A stretch of 64,000 nucleotides of DNA from Anseranas semipalmata. Taxonomy: Eukaryota; Chordata; Aves; Anseriformes; Anseranatidae. The stretch lies in the NCBI GenBank assembly GCA_013399115.1, contig VXAA01000623.1:72004-136003 (forward strand). The letters run 5' to 3'. A program made the translations under genes and the position numbers. Shown here one piece after another: positions 21,301 through 36,300 of this stretch. Below the pieces are notes generated by a model. That model did no database searches, had not been told where the DNA came from, and worked only from the letters and a program-made list of their open reading frames with translations. Positions within the stretch are counted from its first letter, which is position 1. Each line of letters opens with the position of its first letter.

Positions 21301-24300
21301 AAGATGAGTCATTCTGTGAGTTAGTTCCTGTCTTTAAAAGCGCAGAAGAAAAAGGAAACATTCTGTATGCTTCCACTATGTATGTCGGTGCCCTTTGACA
21401 GTAAACTAGCTTATTATCTCTTTTTATTCATGTAAAAAGAGCAGAGTTTAACACTAGATACCAACCTTTTCAGTATTGTAGCCAGAAGACCAATAAGAAA
21501 TCACGTATTCCTGCTACAGGACTTGTATGTAGGATTTTCCCCAAATTAGCTTTTTGGGGTGTTTTTCTTTGTTTGTGTGTTTGTTTCTTTTTGGTTTGCT
21601 GTAGTGTCTGAAACATGAGAACTGGAAGCTGTGATACTACTCCATTACGTTACTGTTTCTTACTTTCTTTACACAGGCAATGCTTGTAGTACATGACACT
21701 GTAGCGCAAAAGAACTTTGACCCAGTCCTTCCACCTCTACCTGATAACTTTGATGATGATTTTGATGAAGAATCAGTGAAAATTGTTCGGCTAGTGAAAA
21801 ATAAAGAACCCTTGGTACGTATAAGATAATCCATGTCTAGTCAAAAAATTCAGTGGTGCAAAAGAGTTATTGTAAGTACAAAGGAGGTATGTGAAGGAGT
21901 CATCAAGGAGTCTGCAAAAAGTAAGAGTGTTCTGAAGCCTGTAAAATAGCATAAGCGGAGAACTTTGGTAAATCCACCTTCACAATTTTGCATGAGACAG
22001 TTTATAGATATGTGTTCACACCTTGACTTTGCAGGGAATATGACCTCTGAGGAAGCTGTATATGTTGAAGTAATTATGCTTATTATATGCATTAATTCTT
22101 TTCTTATTGTAGCTAACATACAATGAACAAATACCTTCATTTACATTAATGTCAGTGATTTATGGCAAGAGTATGTTTGATAGCCGTAAGTAAACAGTAT
22201 ATTGATAAGATACTAATTTATACAAATGGAAGTGGAAGAATTGATTTCCTAAGAAAAAATAATTGCATCGGGGAAGAGATCTGCTAAAGTGTGTTTTGGA
22301 ACTGTACATGACATTAGGCAGTAGAACAGGGCAGGGACTTGATTCCCAATTAAAGTTTTATATTGCCAGCAGAGCTAGGAGGAAAAACAAAAAACTAATT
22401 ACTTGGCTTTTTTTGCTTTTGTACAATAGAAGGGCTAGCTCTATTGTATAAAGATTCAAAAGACACATAGAGAAAGCTCATTGCAAGGTACTGTTTTGCA
22501 CACTTGAGTGACTGATCACCACTATAATGTAGGTGTGTTGTAAACACTGAGCATAGCAGTCAGAAAGAGAGGGTGCACACATCTTCCTCCAGTCATGTAA
22601 GATGGACACTGGCAAAAGATGAATAGTGGTGAAAATTGTCAAGGAGGAAGACAATCTATAAAGCAAATGAATTTCAGCTTAGAAGACATACTAGTTTACA
22701 CATTATTTCATTGCTTAGTGTATCCTAAGGAAACTTCTTATGATGGTTTGATGGTTTCTTTTTTTGGGGGGGGGTTATGTTTTATTTCAGGGAGCTACCA
22801 TCAGAAGAGATGAGCATACAGGGGCTGTGATTGTAGCAAGGATCATGAGAGGTGGTGCAGCTGATCGCAGTGGTAAATTTCTGAAGAAAGGGGGATTTAA
22901 AATAGCATTTGTAAACTGTTTTAAAATTTCCAGAATTATGCACATACACATGCACTATATACACATATGTAGAGCTATAACTTCTAAGTAAATCTGATGG
23001 TTGTTCATTATCAAAACCAGCTCTGTCAACATGGGTGTTTAAAATACATGTAGACAATTCTGTGAAAAAGATGCAACTTGCCTAACTCTTAATAGGCAAC
23101 TGTTAGATGTCAAGTCTGAATTAGTACGTGGGCTCTCTGTGTAGTCAGTGGAGGGAGACATTGCTGGAAAATGAATCATCCCAACAAGCCTTAGAATGGG
23201 ATTCCACTGCTGGAATTGCCTTTTTTTCCAGTTGACTGTAAGGGGAGCCTATGGGGTAAGCTTATTTGACAACTGAATTGCAGGTGTTTAGTGGCAGGAG
23301 AGACTTCCCTGCATAGGCTATCATTCAGCATGCTTTCAGATTCTACAGGGTTAATTCATGCAATGTTCGACCTTTTGTTTTCTAGAAGGTGCTCATCCAG
23401 ACTTTATTAAATTAAGATGAATTGGCCTTATATGTGATTTATAGAATCCAAGCCTCATGCATTTCTTTAATATACAAGTAATACAATCCCAAAATTAATG
23501 AATTACTGTGATGAAAAAATATTAGCTAATTACAGCTTTTTCTTGACTGTTACCATTTTTTCATATTGGCATAATCAGATAAATGTAATGTGAAATGACT
23601 AGAGAGTGTGCTTAGCATTTCCGTATTTCATCAGTAGTCTATTATTTTCATTAGATGCATTTTTGCCTAAAATAGTCACTAGGAAAAATGCCAACAGAGA
23701 TGGGAGAGGTGGGTTTAAGCCTTGGAAGAAAAGAAAAGAAAAGAGAATGTTTTTACTGTTAATCTTACATCTTGGCGTGCTTGGTATTTTCAATGTATCG
23801 TGAGTTGTTTTCTATTTGCTTTACTGACAAAGTCTTTTGTCACTAAACTGTAGTTATACTGTACACAAGTACAATATTTCTTACTTAACTGGGTAAACAA
23901 ACCTAAAACTCCTGAGGGCCTTTTCATGGCTTGTTTAAAAACAAAAATGAATCCAGCAGTCTTACTGGGACTGTGTGGTGTTGATTTGTCAGCTGACAGC
24001 CATGTTATTCCTGCCTTGATAGGCAGCAGCATATCTCCTGACATTCGAGGATTTGATCATTCTTAGGAAACTATGCCGGTTTTGCATTCTTGGTGCTGAT
24101 CCAAATATAGAGGCAGTGATTTTTTCCAAAGTATCTTGCCACATGTGCTCTGTCTCCACACCGGTCTCCTTTGTGACTGTGGTGCATGAAAAAAAGTTGC
24201 CATGTTGGTTAAGAGCAGGAGACTTCAGAGCACATTGCCAGGAGAAGCACTTGGCCGTAGTAGGAAATCCACTAAGTTGCGGGGGGGGAGAGAGGGAGGC

Positions 24301-27300
24301 ATGTACTATTAACATAGGTCAGACATCAGAGGAGTGGTAGACTTACTTTAATTTACTTATCTTTTCAGGTCTTGTCCATGTTGGAGATGAACTGAGAGAA
24401 GTCAATGGTATTGCTGTGCTTCACAAACGACCAGAAGAAATAAGTCAGATTTTGGTCTGCACTGATTTTTGTTTCAAGATCTTTTCTATTGGGTGATCTA
24501 GTAATTACGATAGATGATGAAATTTAACCATGAGTTTAAGATGTATGTGTAGAGCTAAAAGATGGAATCCCTGCTTGTCTTTGCAATAAGAGTTTTTCTT
24601 CTCACCGTGGATTATTTAGTCCTCTCCTTTTGACTTCAGAAACTTCCATGGAACTGAATCGGTACCAAGTAAGATACAAATATAAAGTTACATGTTGCTT
24701 TGTCAAGAAAGTCCCCTTCATGCTTTGTTTATGACAAGCAAATTGCAAATTAAGTGTATTCCTAATATAGAAGCAGTTTATTCGTAATATGGTGTGTTGG
24801 GAACCTGAAGAAAGTCAGTTATGTGTCCGTTAAAGCTGTCAATCTGTTCTGTATGACCAGATTTCTTGAGGCATTAGCAAATTCTTGCTTCAAGCTTCTC
24901 TAACCAACAAATCTTGATAGCTCTTTCTAAACCTCCACATCTGTGGCCAGCCTGTTGTGTTGCAGAAAGTGTCATAGCTCTTACTCTTAATTGCCTCTGA
25001 CTCCCCTCTTGTGGCTTGGTTCCCCGTTGTCTTGCTGTTGAGTGGAGTTAGTGACACAGTAAGAACAAAAGCAACCCTAAGAGACAGAAGTATCTGGCAT
25101 CAGTTCCATCACCGAATTTTAATTTTGATCAAAATTATACTGAATAAGGAGAATGACTACTTTTAACTTAGGGGGAAAAATCAAACCCATCCTTTGAAAT
25201 ATTGTATCAAATCTATTAGTGGGAGCCTGGGATGGTATTCATCTGTCCTGTTTTAAATGCCTGCAATGTAATAGTTTCCTGGTTAATTTCTGAGGAAGAA
25301 CCACAAATGTTTATCCACGCTGATTGTCCAGCTTTCCTTTTTAATCTGTACAGAATAACAGGCTCCTCTGGGACACAGTTCGTCTCATACAAAGGAATGT
25401 ATCTAAAAATAGATCAGATAAACCTATTCTAAATTTCCAAGCACCTAGAAGCACTTCTAAATGTACCGTAACTAATAAATGAAATTTGTTAGCAAAGATG
25501 TTTAAAGTGAATGTAGATGTTTACTTCGTAGATGTTTATATTTGCACCCCAACCAGTTAGCAAGAAGAGCTGCTATCTGGGAAAATAACAGTATTTTTAA
25601 GTGGAGCACTTAAAAATGTTTAGGCTGCAAAAGCTTAAGTTAGTGTCAAACTTAAAGCCACAGAAATTTTTAATGTCATGTGAACTGTAATCCAGAAATT
25701 AATGTGGTTGCTAAAAGGAAATGAAGGAATTTTAATGCAAGTCTTACTGTGTTCTAGCCAAGGAGTTACTGTTGGTGTCTCCATAGGGAAGACACTGCTG
25801 TGGAAGATCCATGGAACATCATGATAGTCACTATAATGAAGTTAAATAGTGGATTAGTTTTGCCTATTAAAGTTCTGAGAAGAATAGACAGATACTAGAT
25901 CCTAAATTGGAACTTGAATAGTCTGTGTTGTGTCCTTATTGTGCTTTCAAAGTGAAAAAATGTTTCTCTTTTTCTCAGGCTCAGTCTCAGGGATCAATAA
26001 CATTAAAAATAATTCCAGCCATCAAAGAAGAAGATCGTCTAAAAGACAGCAAGGTATGCAACTTGACGAAATAGTGAAGCACAGTTTTCATATTTGCATT
26101 TATAGAGATACCAGTATTTTCTAAGATTCCTGCTGATTCAGTGAGGAGCATCACAGAATTAGACCCATAATCTAACTAAAAAGATAGTAGGGCTCTTTGT
26201 TGACGTAAAAGGTAGTACCATCTTACCCAGTATAATTACTTAGATGACTTCTGTCTTCTTTATCTTGGCACATGCTCGTTCATAGCATTTCTGAAATCTA
26301 GCCTCTTCTTTTGGTTCACGTAATTAAAACTTGTGTTCCTGCCAGTCTCTTCTTACCATGGCAGCTGTTATCTGTCCATTATCTCTGCACATTTTGCCAC
26401 TCACTTGAGTCAAAACAGATCTACCCTTGAACAGAGCTGCATGCATCATTTGACCACATTAGGCCATTGTAAACTTCAGCACACCTCTCTGAGTGCTTCA
26501 TTTGGCCTCCTTGATCAGCAATGACTTACTGTTCAGCCGGTCCCTTACAGGATTCCTCTATCAACCTCTGTTTCTGCTTTCCTGCTCTCAATTGATGAAT
26601 TCTTCCTTGAAGCACCTCAAATTACTTTTAAAAGCGGTTCTGCTGTGATGTGTTAAGTAGTGGTAAGATACAGATCGAAAGTTGAATAGTAGATTTTGAT
26701 TTATTAAAGGAACATTATAAAGACAGCCTTTATAGTAACACTACTTTGCCATAAATCCCTCTTTACTGTTTTTTCTCTCCCCTTATTTTTGTTTCCTGTT
26801 TGTTGCATTTTGTACTTAGGTAGGCTGTGAACTGTGCTTACTTGGGACTTTGTCTGTTGAGTCTCATGTTCCACCAATGTGCCAATGCATAATGATCAGG
26901 TAGATGCTTGAAAGTTAGTTTGGTTTTCTGCATGGGTAAGTCAAAATACAGGTGCAGCTTGCTAGGATTCAATATTTTTGAGTAGTGCAAAGCATAAAGG
27001 AGAGATTGAGAGTATATATTTTTCTAGTTAAGGATGTAAGCATCAGGAAAACACCTTCTAACAGTAGTTTGAAATTCCAACTAGGACAAGAAGAAAGGAT
27101 GTGTTACTTTCTTTTGAAGGTGTTTATGAGGGCCCTTTTCTGCTATAATCCCAAAGAAGACAGAGCCATTCCCTGCCAAGAGGCTGGTCTGCCGTTTAAG
27201 AGACGACACATCCTAGAAGTTGTAAGCCAAGATGATCCTACATGGTGGCAAGCAAAGCGTGTTGGAGACACCAATCTCAGAGCAGGCTTGATCCCCTCAA

Positions 27301-30300
27301 AGCAGTTCCAAGAAAGGTTTGTCAATGAAGATTACAGGATTTTTTTTTTTTTTAACTAAACCATATGGTGTCACTTTTTTTTTTTTTTTTTTTTTTAAAT
27401 GCCGCTTTCCTTCACAGCAGATGAAGGGCAGGATCATGCCAGGGTGAATACCAGATGCTTAGAGGAAAGTGCTAGAAGGCTGCATCTTCTACAATTATAT
27501 AATAAACTTCCTAGCTTTCTTTGGATAGTTTGCAACTGGCTTATGCTTTGTAGCATGAGGACAGAAGCACTTGCTAAACAATTATGTATGCAATGAAATA
27601 TGGAATATCAATCTCTTGAACCTCTTGGCTTACGGAGAGATTGTATTTTGCAGGCTTGTACTTCCATAGTATGAGGAAATACTGATTTATTCTAACAATT
27701 TTGAATTTATGCATTAAATAGTAGTTAAGAAAAAATAAATAGTTTCTTCTGGCTCCTGAGAGTGTCTTTAGCTTAGACACAGATATCATCTAGAGCTAGA
27801 AGCTTTGTTTTCACAGCAAGATATATGTAACTTCTAAAGCGATAATATCCCCCATGTCTTGTATTTACAGTACAGTAGTAAATTTAAGAAGGAATCTGAT
27901 TTTGGCCACTGGTCATATTATGGGATTCTTACTCGAAATTGCTGGATTTATCTTCTCTGGATTGTAGATGTTGAATTAGAGATATTTTATTATTTTTTCA
28001 AGGAAAAGCGCCATTTTGTTCTTTTTTTTTTTCAATGCTATGTGTATAACATATACTATAAATTCTTTGTAATTCTGAACTTAAATGGCTAAAATGTAAT
28101 TATTTTCTATTTAGACGATTGACTTACAGAAGAACTATAGGTATTCAGCAGAATCCCAAAACTGTGAAGAAGCCATTATGTAAGTCTGTTCTGTTCCTTA
28201 AGTGATGTTGCTGTAGTCAGTGCTGGCTTGTCAGTAATTTTTTCTGATTTCAATAATGATGTTTTTGAATATATTTTGTGTAATCTGTTACTGATTGATT
28301 TGCATAGATACAAGCTGCCACATGGAAGAATTTAGGTTTGGGCTTTATCCAGTGCTGCTAGTGCCTGGTGTTTTAAAAACATGGTTATGGCTGACCCTCT
28401 CTTCCTGCTCAAGAACATGAGGCCGTAGATGTTTTTTTTTTTAGGTGCTTTAAAATTTTTTGTGTTCACATTTTTCCACAGTTTGAAACTTGAAAGCTGC
28501 AAAAATAACTTAATGCACACTTCTTGAAATTCATACATTAGTGCGTGAAATGACTCTGAGCTCGTATGAAAATAAACTGGTTATTTAAGGAGGATAAAAG
28601 TCATTTGAGCTGTCAATACCATCTGCAATGCAGGCTACAGGAAGAGTTCAGCTTTACTGGTCCATTTCTTAGCGTTACAGAGCTGGTCTTAGGCAGACTT
28701 TAAAGTGATTCTTGTTTACAGCTCTGAAGCCTCTGTCAGTGCATTATTCACACAAAACCTGCCACTTGTGATGAAATTGATAGTGATGAAAGGTGGGAAG
28801 CATTCTATATTATCCCAGAATATAATGTTACTGTTGCTCTTGGGTACTTCAGCACAGCTATTACTGATATGTGGGACAGCTTTGTGACTGTGTGAAGCCA
28901 GACTGTGCTGGGACTACCACCCTCATGTAGACTAGGAATGTGGAAACTGCCTCTTCGGTGATATAAGCCAGCTTCTGACCCATGACGCTTGGTACATCTC
29001 ATGAAGAAATACTCTTATTCTATGAAGCAGAGGAAAGATGTTCAACCTAATTATAACATAGCATTACTCATTTAAATGAAGCTTTTCTGTACTATTAGTT
29101 TCCATTACATTCAATGTTAGGAGGCATGTAATGAGGACTGTTACTTAAGCAGACATTCTTGAGACAAGCAGAAAACTGGTTTTAATACTGAATTATTTTT
29201 TTACTACTAAATTTTAGCAAAAAGGTCAATTGATAAGGGTATATTACTGCATAATAAATATTTTTTTGAGATATAAGAGCCTGATAAACAAATCAGACCA
29301 GAACCTTCCTTACCATGCCCTCTAATTCTGCACAATCATTTGTCAGTCTTTTAACCATATCAACTCTATCTTTCATGCTAACTGCAGATGATCAGTCTTC
29401 TGATAAAGGTGGGTACTCTCCTAACTCATTTTCTGTCTGAATGTAAACAACCAATTCATTTTCTAAAACATTTGGTAAGCCCCCAGGCAAAAGGAGTAGT
29501 AGATATAGCTGTTCATTTGGACTGTTTCTGTGTTATTTTAGTTACGAGCAACTGTGATGGGCTCAAGCAGTTTGTCATTGTACCATGTGTCTTTCCGAAT
29601 ACCAGGCACTCTGTTGAATTCTGCATGCTGTTATTTTTTCCACATTACACGCGTGCTTCTTGATAGTAATATTCCAAGTATCAGTGTTCCATCAACTTTT
29701 TCGAAAGTACTAATCATGTTGTATAATTAGCTGGCCATGACAGGTATACCCTGACAAAGAAAGAGTGTGAGACTAGGGCATACCTTCAACAACAGAAAAT
29801 AGCTCTGATCTTAATTGTGGATAGGAGTACACTGCTACTATTATTGGCACTGATTGATTACATATCTGCATGCCACTATTCATTGAAAAACAAAGCTCTT
29901 TCCCTGCATTGGCACACTGTGTTGAGGTTTAAGTTGCATACATTTTTGCCTATGGTTGGGCTTGTCCCAGAACCGTTACACCTTCTTAAAATGAGAAGAA
30001 TTTTGTAGGTATTGCAGGGCACAGGTGCCAAAATCTTAACAAGCAGGTAGTCCTCTTTTGGGAAGTATGGGCACTCAGTACTGATCACAGGATTTTAGTA
30101 TAGTGTTTTGCAGCTAAGTGTCAGGTTTTTATTTTGCATACTTTTAGGGGCCTTGGAGGTGGTAGGGTTTGGAGGCATTAACTTTTTTTTTTTTTTTTAA
30201 CATAAACATGCATATTATTTTACATCTTTTATGTTGGCATGTGTATGATAAAAGCATGGTATCTTTGCCATTTTAGTAAAGAATAACTCAGCAGTGATAA

Positions 30301-33300
30301 TTAACTTAGTCAAAATGAAGATGTTTAGAGCACTTATTTCAGTCATCTCTGATTTCTCTTCAAGTTCAAATGACTTTGAAAAGTCAGAAGAGGCAATGTT
30401 CTTACATAATCATATCCATTTATAAATTCATACATTAAAATAGAGCTGTGTTTGTGGAGTCATCTTTTTCTACTTAGTCTGAAAAATACACTTTAACGGC
30501 AGCACTGATCAAACATAGTCAAAGCTGAAGAGTATAAATTCTGGAAACCATAAACACAGAGACATAAAATAGTATTGTGCAGTATTGACATAGAGGGTTT
30601 TTGGTTTTTGTTCTGTTTTTAATAGAAGATACAAGCTAAGGCAAATACTTTTTTTTGTATCATCCATATCTGTATTAGAAAACAGTGTGTACATATAATG
30701 CTGGACTTAACATTTTTCCTTTCCTCACACCAACCAGACAGATGCATACAGCAGGCACAGTTTAAGATATCTTCTTCCTCTTCTCTCTCCCTCCTCTTCC
30801 CTGCGCCCTCCCCACCCTCTTTTGTTGCAGAGGACTGCGACTGTGAAGGATATTTCAATGGACATTACATAGGTGAGAAACCAAAATCCCCTTCCTCTTT
30901 CCCGTAAGAGAGAAACCCAAACTATTAAAAAGAAAAACTAGCACCTGCGCATCAGAGTTAATTTCACATGCATGAACATTTCATAAACTAGATTATCTCT
31001 GTGTGAAGGTGTAATTGGACTTTTGCATATCTTGAGATGACTTGAGGAGGCAGATTTTAACATAGATTGGGTACTTGGTTTTCTACCTGATACACGGATT
31101 TGTCATGGATTAGATAAACGTATGTGCAGTGATTTGATCATTTTAAAAAAAATTGTGAGAGTAACTTGTATTCAAAGACAGTAACCTCTAACTGAGCGAC
31201 CTTGGAAGCTTAGATAAATGAAGACATGGTTTAGTGTCTGTTTATGTTTTTTCTCTACAGCTGGCTTACGCAGGAGCTTTAGATTAAGTCGTAAAGAGAA
31301 GGAGAACAATCTGAATGAAGCAAAGCAAGCAGATCAGGCAGATGCAGCTGAGTTCCTAACATATGAAGAAGTCACAAAATATCAGCAGGAGCCTGGTGAA
31401 CAACGGAGGCTGGTTGTTCTGATTGGTAAGATACAGAATTGGTTAAAATTTTTTAACATACCTCCCTCTTCCCTTTTTCACCCCCACTCCAGGAGGTTTT
31501 AATTTTTTTTAAGATGTTTCTCTTTTGGTCAGCATTTGTTGTCTTCTTTTAAGTGACAATCCTTTAAAAAAACAAAACCAAAAAAAACCCTCACCAAATC
31601 CTTCAAGAAATAACGATGTAGGACTGCTTGTAATTTCTCTGATGCACTTTTCTTTGGGGTCCACTTCTCACTCAAACATGCATACTTATGCTGTCAGAAC
31701 AATGATGAAAAGGTAGATGTGAGAGAGAATTACCTATCAAAATTTTGCATGTAATTCTAATTCAGTGTGCTTACCAGCTTTGTGCTTAACCAGTTTCCCA
31801 GGATGTCTTAGAAATCAAGCGTATCTCATAAAACTGACTGCTAATGTTACAGATTTTCTGACATACTGTCTGACAAATGTTTGTCCATAAGCTGTCAAGG
31901 ACTCAATTTGTTCCTGATGATATTCTTCAAAGTAAAATGTGGCAGGTCATGAGGTCTCTCAGGCACAAGTTTCTTCAAGAACACTCAGGAGTTATACTGT
32001 TTGTGTGAAATGGATAGAATTTATTCTGTTTACAGTATTTCATTCCCCATAAAAATCTGTAAGTCGGTTCTATTTTATTAGGTTGTTTGGGGGCGAAATT
32101 AAATGAGCTCAAGCAGAAGGTTGTGTCAGAGAACCCACAGGAGTATGGTGTTGCAGTTCCACGTGAGTAAAATTTACTGATGCTTGTGTGTTGCCACCTT
32201 ATCCCATAAATTCTGTTTAATAGTGTAGCACTAGTTGCATTGATGAATGGTAATTTGTGCTTCAGCTGTTGATTATATGCATATTTCATAAGTAGTTGAA
32301 ATTATTTTCTCATTGTAATAAACCATTGCCTTTAATAGCTGAGCAGATCACTATATAACTTGGCACATATGCAGTCTGGAATTTTGTCAGCTCAGTTGTT
32401 TTCTTAACTGTGTTTTTCCAAGTGAACAGATTGCATTTTTCTCAAGGCACATTAAAAAAATGAGAAATTGGATACAGAAAGTAAAAATAAGACTGTAAAC
32501 TGCAAAAAAGGAACTAGTGTGGAAAAACTGGTATCTTAAGATTCAGCCAAAACAATGCAGTATTCAGTATATTTGTTTAAAAGAGGATGATTTTTCTTCA
32601 AAATATAATAAAAACTAAATTTAAAGAGAATAAATAAATTTAAAAAAGGTTAATATGTACACAGGAAAAAAAATTCAAAACTTTACACTAATGACCAATT
32701 CAAAAATCTTGTATCTAATCTGTTCGTACAAGCCAGTCACAGTGATAGAGGAGTTAGTGGTTCTGTTGCATGGGTTTGTGGCTAGTGTTGTAATAATGTC
32801 ATTTTTTGGTGGATTATTTCCTTAAAAAAAAAAAACAAATTAGACACATTAAAAATCCATCAATATTTGTATCCTCCAACAAGTCACTTTTGCAATCCAA
32901 AAAAATAGCATTGAGGGCATTGTTGATAAAGGACTGTTAGGCAGATGTTCAATCAGCTAGCAGTAGAACTCCCATGGGTAATTTTTACTTGAATCTAAAC
33001 ATGCACACAAAAAAAAACAGACATCACTTCTATGCCAGGTATAGATTTATACAATGATCACCAAAGCTTCTGCTACATTAATAACAAATATCAAATGAAA
33101 CAACATCAAAGGTCAGGGACACACATAATTATGTAAGTTTCACACGAGTGTGGGGATGGTGCTGACAGTAAAAGAAGCGTTCTGAGCCTGCTGCCAATAG
33201 ATCAAGCTGCTCTTCTCCTGCATTAGCAGGGAATCAACTGAGCTGGAATGGAAAGGCTGAAAGGGAACAGTTCAATGGGAAGAGTGTCAGAGAAAGGCAG

Positions 33301-36300
33301 GGATGAAATAATAGAGGTAAAGCAAAACTTGAAAACATAGGTAAAATTCAAATTTCTGAGCAGTTCTGTAATAAATAAGAGGGAAGATTCAGAGAACAAT
33401 ATGACAAGAACAGTCTGATTTACCTCACTGAAACTAAACAGAGAAAATACAGTTGTTTGCAAAAGCTGACCTGTCTCCCGTGTCTTGCTTCAACTCTCTT
33501 CCAGATACAACCAGGTCAAAGAAAAGTCATGAGAAAGAGGGAGTAGAATACAATTTTGTCTCTAAGCAATCATTTGAGACAGATGTGCAGCAAAACAAGT
33601 GAGTTAACTTTAAAATACTGACATTATTGACTATATTTCAAAAATATTGCTAATTAAATCTCATGTAATATGAATATCAAAATCAGGCATAAAATTGGAG
33701 AAGCTGTTCGAGAAGGGTTCTGCTTTCCAGTAAAAGTTTTTTTTTTTACTCAGTTTGGACTGTTAGTACGAACCTAGAAATCTAGTCAGAGACGATTTAG
33801 AAACAACATAGGACTGGTAGAAAGACCAAAAGTTATAATTTAAGCCTGCGTATCCTAAGTAGTATGATTGGTCAGAACGGAGTCGGGTGAAAATAACAGA
33901 TATTTAGTTAGGCCTACTTTATTCTCTGTTTAATGTGATGGATAACACTGATGAATTTTACTCATAATTCCACGTTGAAGTGAGTTGTAGACTAAATCCA
34001 TGCATGTAAGGGACTTTCTGTAAGATCAAGTGTGTTTCCTAGAAGTGCAGATTTTGGCTAGTCTCCCAGAAGAATCAAAGTCTGTTTCCTTGCCAGCTTT
34101 GCTCTATTTAATGTGAGAAACAACTTCTTTCTTCTGTTTGGCTTGAACATCGGTCAACTGAATTAATGTAGCTTCCTCCCCTATTTGTCAGTAGTGCTGA
34201 TTCACTATTAGTGACATGTGAAGAAGACACTTGCTACTAAGCAACCAGAAGGAGAAAATAATTGGAAAAAGAAACCCTTTTTTTCCTGACTTCCCTCCTC
34301 CCCTGTATTTGACTACTGTGACTTTGGGATACAACTATCAAATGTTGAAAGTTTAAATATTCTTTTTGGACTGTATTTTAAAAAAATATTAACTTTTTAG
34401 ATTTGTGGAACATGGAGAATACAAAGAAAATCTGTATGGCACAAGTCTTGAGGCAATCCGGTCTGTGATGGCCAAAAAGAAGGTTTGTTTGGTGGATGTG
34501 GTACCTGAAGTAAGTTCTGCAGTTTATTTTAAGGAAAGCAAATATTTCTTATTAGGCTGCCAGCCTAAGACACAAATGTTGTTCACTGTTTGTGGCGACT
34601 TGCTCTGCAGAGAGCAATGATGGTCTCGGAACACATGTTTCTGACAGGTGACTTGACTGCTAGCTGAGCAGAACAGGGCTCTTCAGAAAGCAATGAACTG
34701 TGTACAGTTACTAGATGTCTAGATGATCTTGCTCTAGGAGAAATGCACATTTCTGTCCTAGCCTGCTGAAGTCCCAGTCCGTGTTTACAGCAGGGATGGA
34801 TTATTTTCTTTTTTCATTCTTGTTCCTTCTTACTGCTACTGAAACATTACTAGAGCTGTAACCAGTGCCAGTATACATACTAATGTATAGCATGCTAATC
34901 TATCTTTGAAATTTTGATGCAGATCCTGCAACTAAGCCAGGAAAAGACTTCTCATACTACTTCAGATAAATTCCAGGTTTAAAACTTCTAGTGTTTGGCC
35001 TGTTACAAGAAGCAAACAATCACTTGCCTGTCAAACCATTTTTTGTCCTTTCTCAGTATCTATGGCCATGGCCTTGTTCCTGGGATTGCAGTGCAAGGCA
35101 AGGTGTGTGTGCAGTTAGACTATGCTCCAGGAAGCTCATGTACTCTTGTAATACCTTACAGGATGCTGAGATTAGTTTTTCTCTTGAGGAGCAAAAGGTT
35201 ACAGTGGTCAGACATATAGTACACAGAACTTCATGCCACAGTGTGTACAAGTGAAACTGTTGAACCCAGCTTGAGCAGATCATTGACATTCCATGCAGCA
35301 ATAAATACAACATGGCATGACAAAAAAAATCTGTTTACAGGCAGTGAAACACTTGAGGACTCCTGAATTTAAGCCTTATGTTATCTTTGTGAAGCCTCTC
35401 ATTCCAGAAAAGAAAAAAAATGTCCTAAAATCTCCTGTGTCAGAAGAAATCTCAACACCCCTTGTAAGTATTCTAACCGTAATCTCTACTTTTCAGGTAT
35501 GAAATAATTATTTGGGCTAGTATTTATATTGTATGGAAGAGTACTTCTTCCATGACAGTGTGCATCATAGTGGGGCACTAAGTGGGTCCTGTGGACATCC
35601 AGACTGTCAGCTGGAACTTTAAGATGAGTTTTTGGACTCCCCTAAAACTTGACTGTGTATGTAATGTGAAGCAAAGTGCACATCTTCCATATGTCACCTC
35701 CATGGTAACACCCACCCAGGTTGTTAATCAATCAGGTACACACATCCACAGCATGTGGATGTCTTACAAGGACCAAACCTAGATCAGCTGCAAATTGTTG
35801 ATGTGTAAATATGAACAGAAGTACTGAGAGTACATAACATCATTTCTTTAGGTACCCTGAACTTGATATCAAGAGAACCAAGTTCTGTTATGTATAAGTT
35901 TTCATTTAAACCCTTAACATTATTGAACTTGGGGACAGTGGGTCCAGCATTTGCTTTTCAACTTCTGAGTATGATTTCCAGATGTGAGGGTAGGCAGCAA
36001 TTCTGAGTTCGTAAAATGTGGTGTTAGCATCTTACTTCCTTCTTGTAACATGGTTTTCCCCCTCCCTAACACCTCTTGAATTTTTGAAACAGCCTACAAA
36101 ATTCCAACAATAGCATGTCTCCTTAATCTCAGTTGTAAGATCTTACATGCCTTTTCCTAATGGTAGCAGCTCTTGTTTCATTTCTTTCAAAGTAATGATT
36201 TAGTATGCTAGTATACTTAAAAATGCTAATAAGTAATTAAAGATGCATACTGAAAATTTTGTATCTCTTCTTGTGTTGATCAGCAGGATGAAGAACAGCA

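Noticed and set aside
28179..30831. MPP3 read as disrupted because exons 10 and 12 join to TAG
   Set aside because: The 21-nt microexon at 29388-29408 restores the frame and matches the human linker, so the gene is intact.
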